Shown here: piece by piece, positions 20,771 to 20,782 of the stretch
How positions within the stretch are numbered: position 1 is the stretch's first letter
How the letters are laid out: the number at the start of each line of letters is the position of its first letter
Origin: a virus
Virus record (IMG/VR): IMGVR_UViG_3300018038_000059
Span: 1-20,782 of that record
DNA length: 20,782 nucleotides
Strand: one strand, 5' to 3'
Program-made: the position numbers and the translations under genes
The notes under the pieces: model-generated
Database searches by the model: none
What the model was told of the DNA's origin: nothing
What the model saw: only the letters and a program-made list of their open reading frames with translations

Positions 20771-20782
20771 TGCTTTTCTCCT

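Noticed and set aside
1-20782. tRNA genes, CRISPR arrays, integrase, insertion sequences
   Set aside because: No cloverleaf-like sequence, no regularly spaced repeats, no terminal inverted repeats and no recombinase motifs were seen on either strand.

Overview
The window is a piece of a tailed double-stranded DNA phage genome, AT-rich and densely packed. The gene set suggests a short-tailed (podovirus-like) virion: scaffold, decoration protein, HK97-fold capsid protein, a P22 gp10-type nozzle protein, a head-tail adaptor and three large low-complexity proteins that look like internal/ejection proteins. The host cannot be named. Strong AAGGAG(G) ribosome binding sites and an AxA-type signal peptide show it is a bacterium. 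Terminase, portal, endolysin and the N-terminal part of the DNA polymerase are not in the window; the first two would be expected just beyond the right end, upstream of the scaffold gene.

Left part, plus strand (1-2878): the end of a replication operon. It holds the C-terminal part of a family A DNA polymerase, a DUF3987-like P-loop helicase with a C-terminal winged helix, a 98-aa protein with a TTG start, a GroES-like co-chaperonin carrying an extra N-terminal zinc ribbon, and a 58-aa protein. Genes overlap or nearly touch. The operon ends at a perfect 9-bp hairpin (2907-2939) that can stop transcription from both sides.

Right part, minus strand (20770 down to 2971): one long virion operon read right to left. 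Order: scaffold, an unknown 250-aa protein, decoration protein, major capsid protein, a tiny Cys-containing ORF, a protein with a signal peptide, a zinc-ribbon protein, a beta-rich structural protein, an XhlA-like membrane protein, a 58-aa membrane protein, a PurD-like ATP-grasp enzyme, an 82-aa protein, the nozzle protein, two small structural proteins, the adaptor, a 45-aa zinc-finger protein, three putative ejection proteins, a 69-aa protein and a 27-aa lysine-rich peptide just before the shared terminator. Many junctions are TAATG or ATGA overlaps, so translational coupling is widespread.

The most unusual parts are the PurD-like ATP-grasp enzyme placed inside the virion operon and coupled on both sides to small genes, the zinc-ribbon/GroES fusion, the secreted protein beside the capsid gene, and several mini-proteins of 27-58 codons that are easily missed. 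No tRNA, CRISPR array, integrase or insertion sequence was seen.
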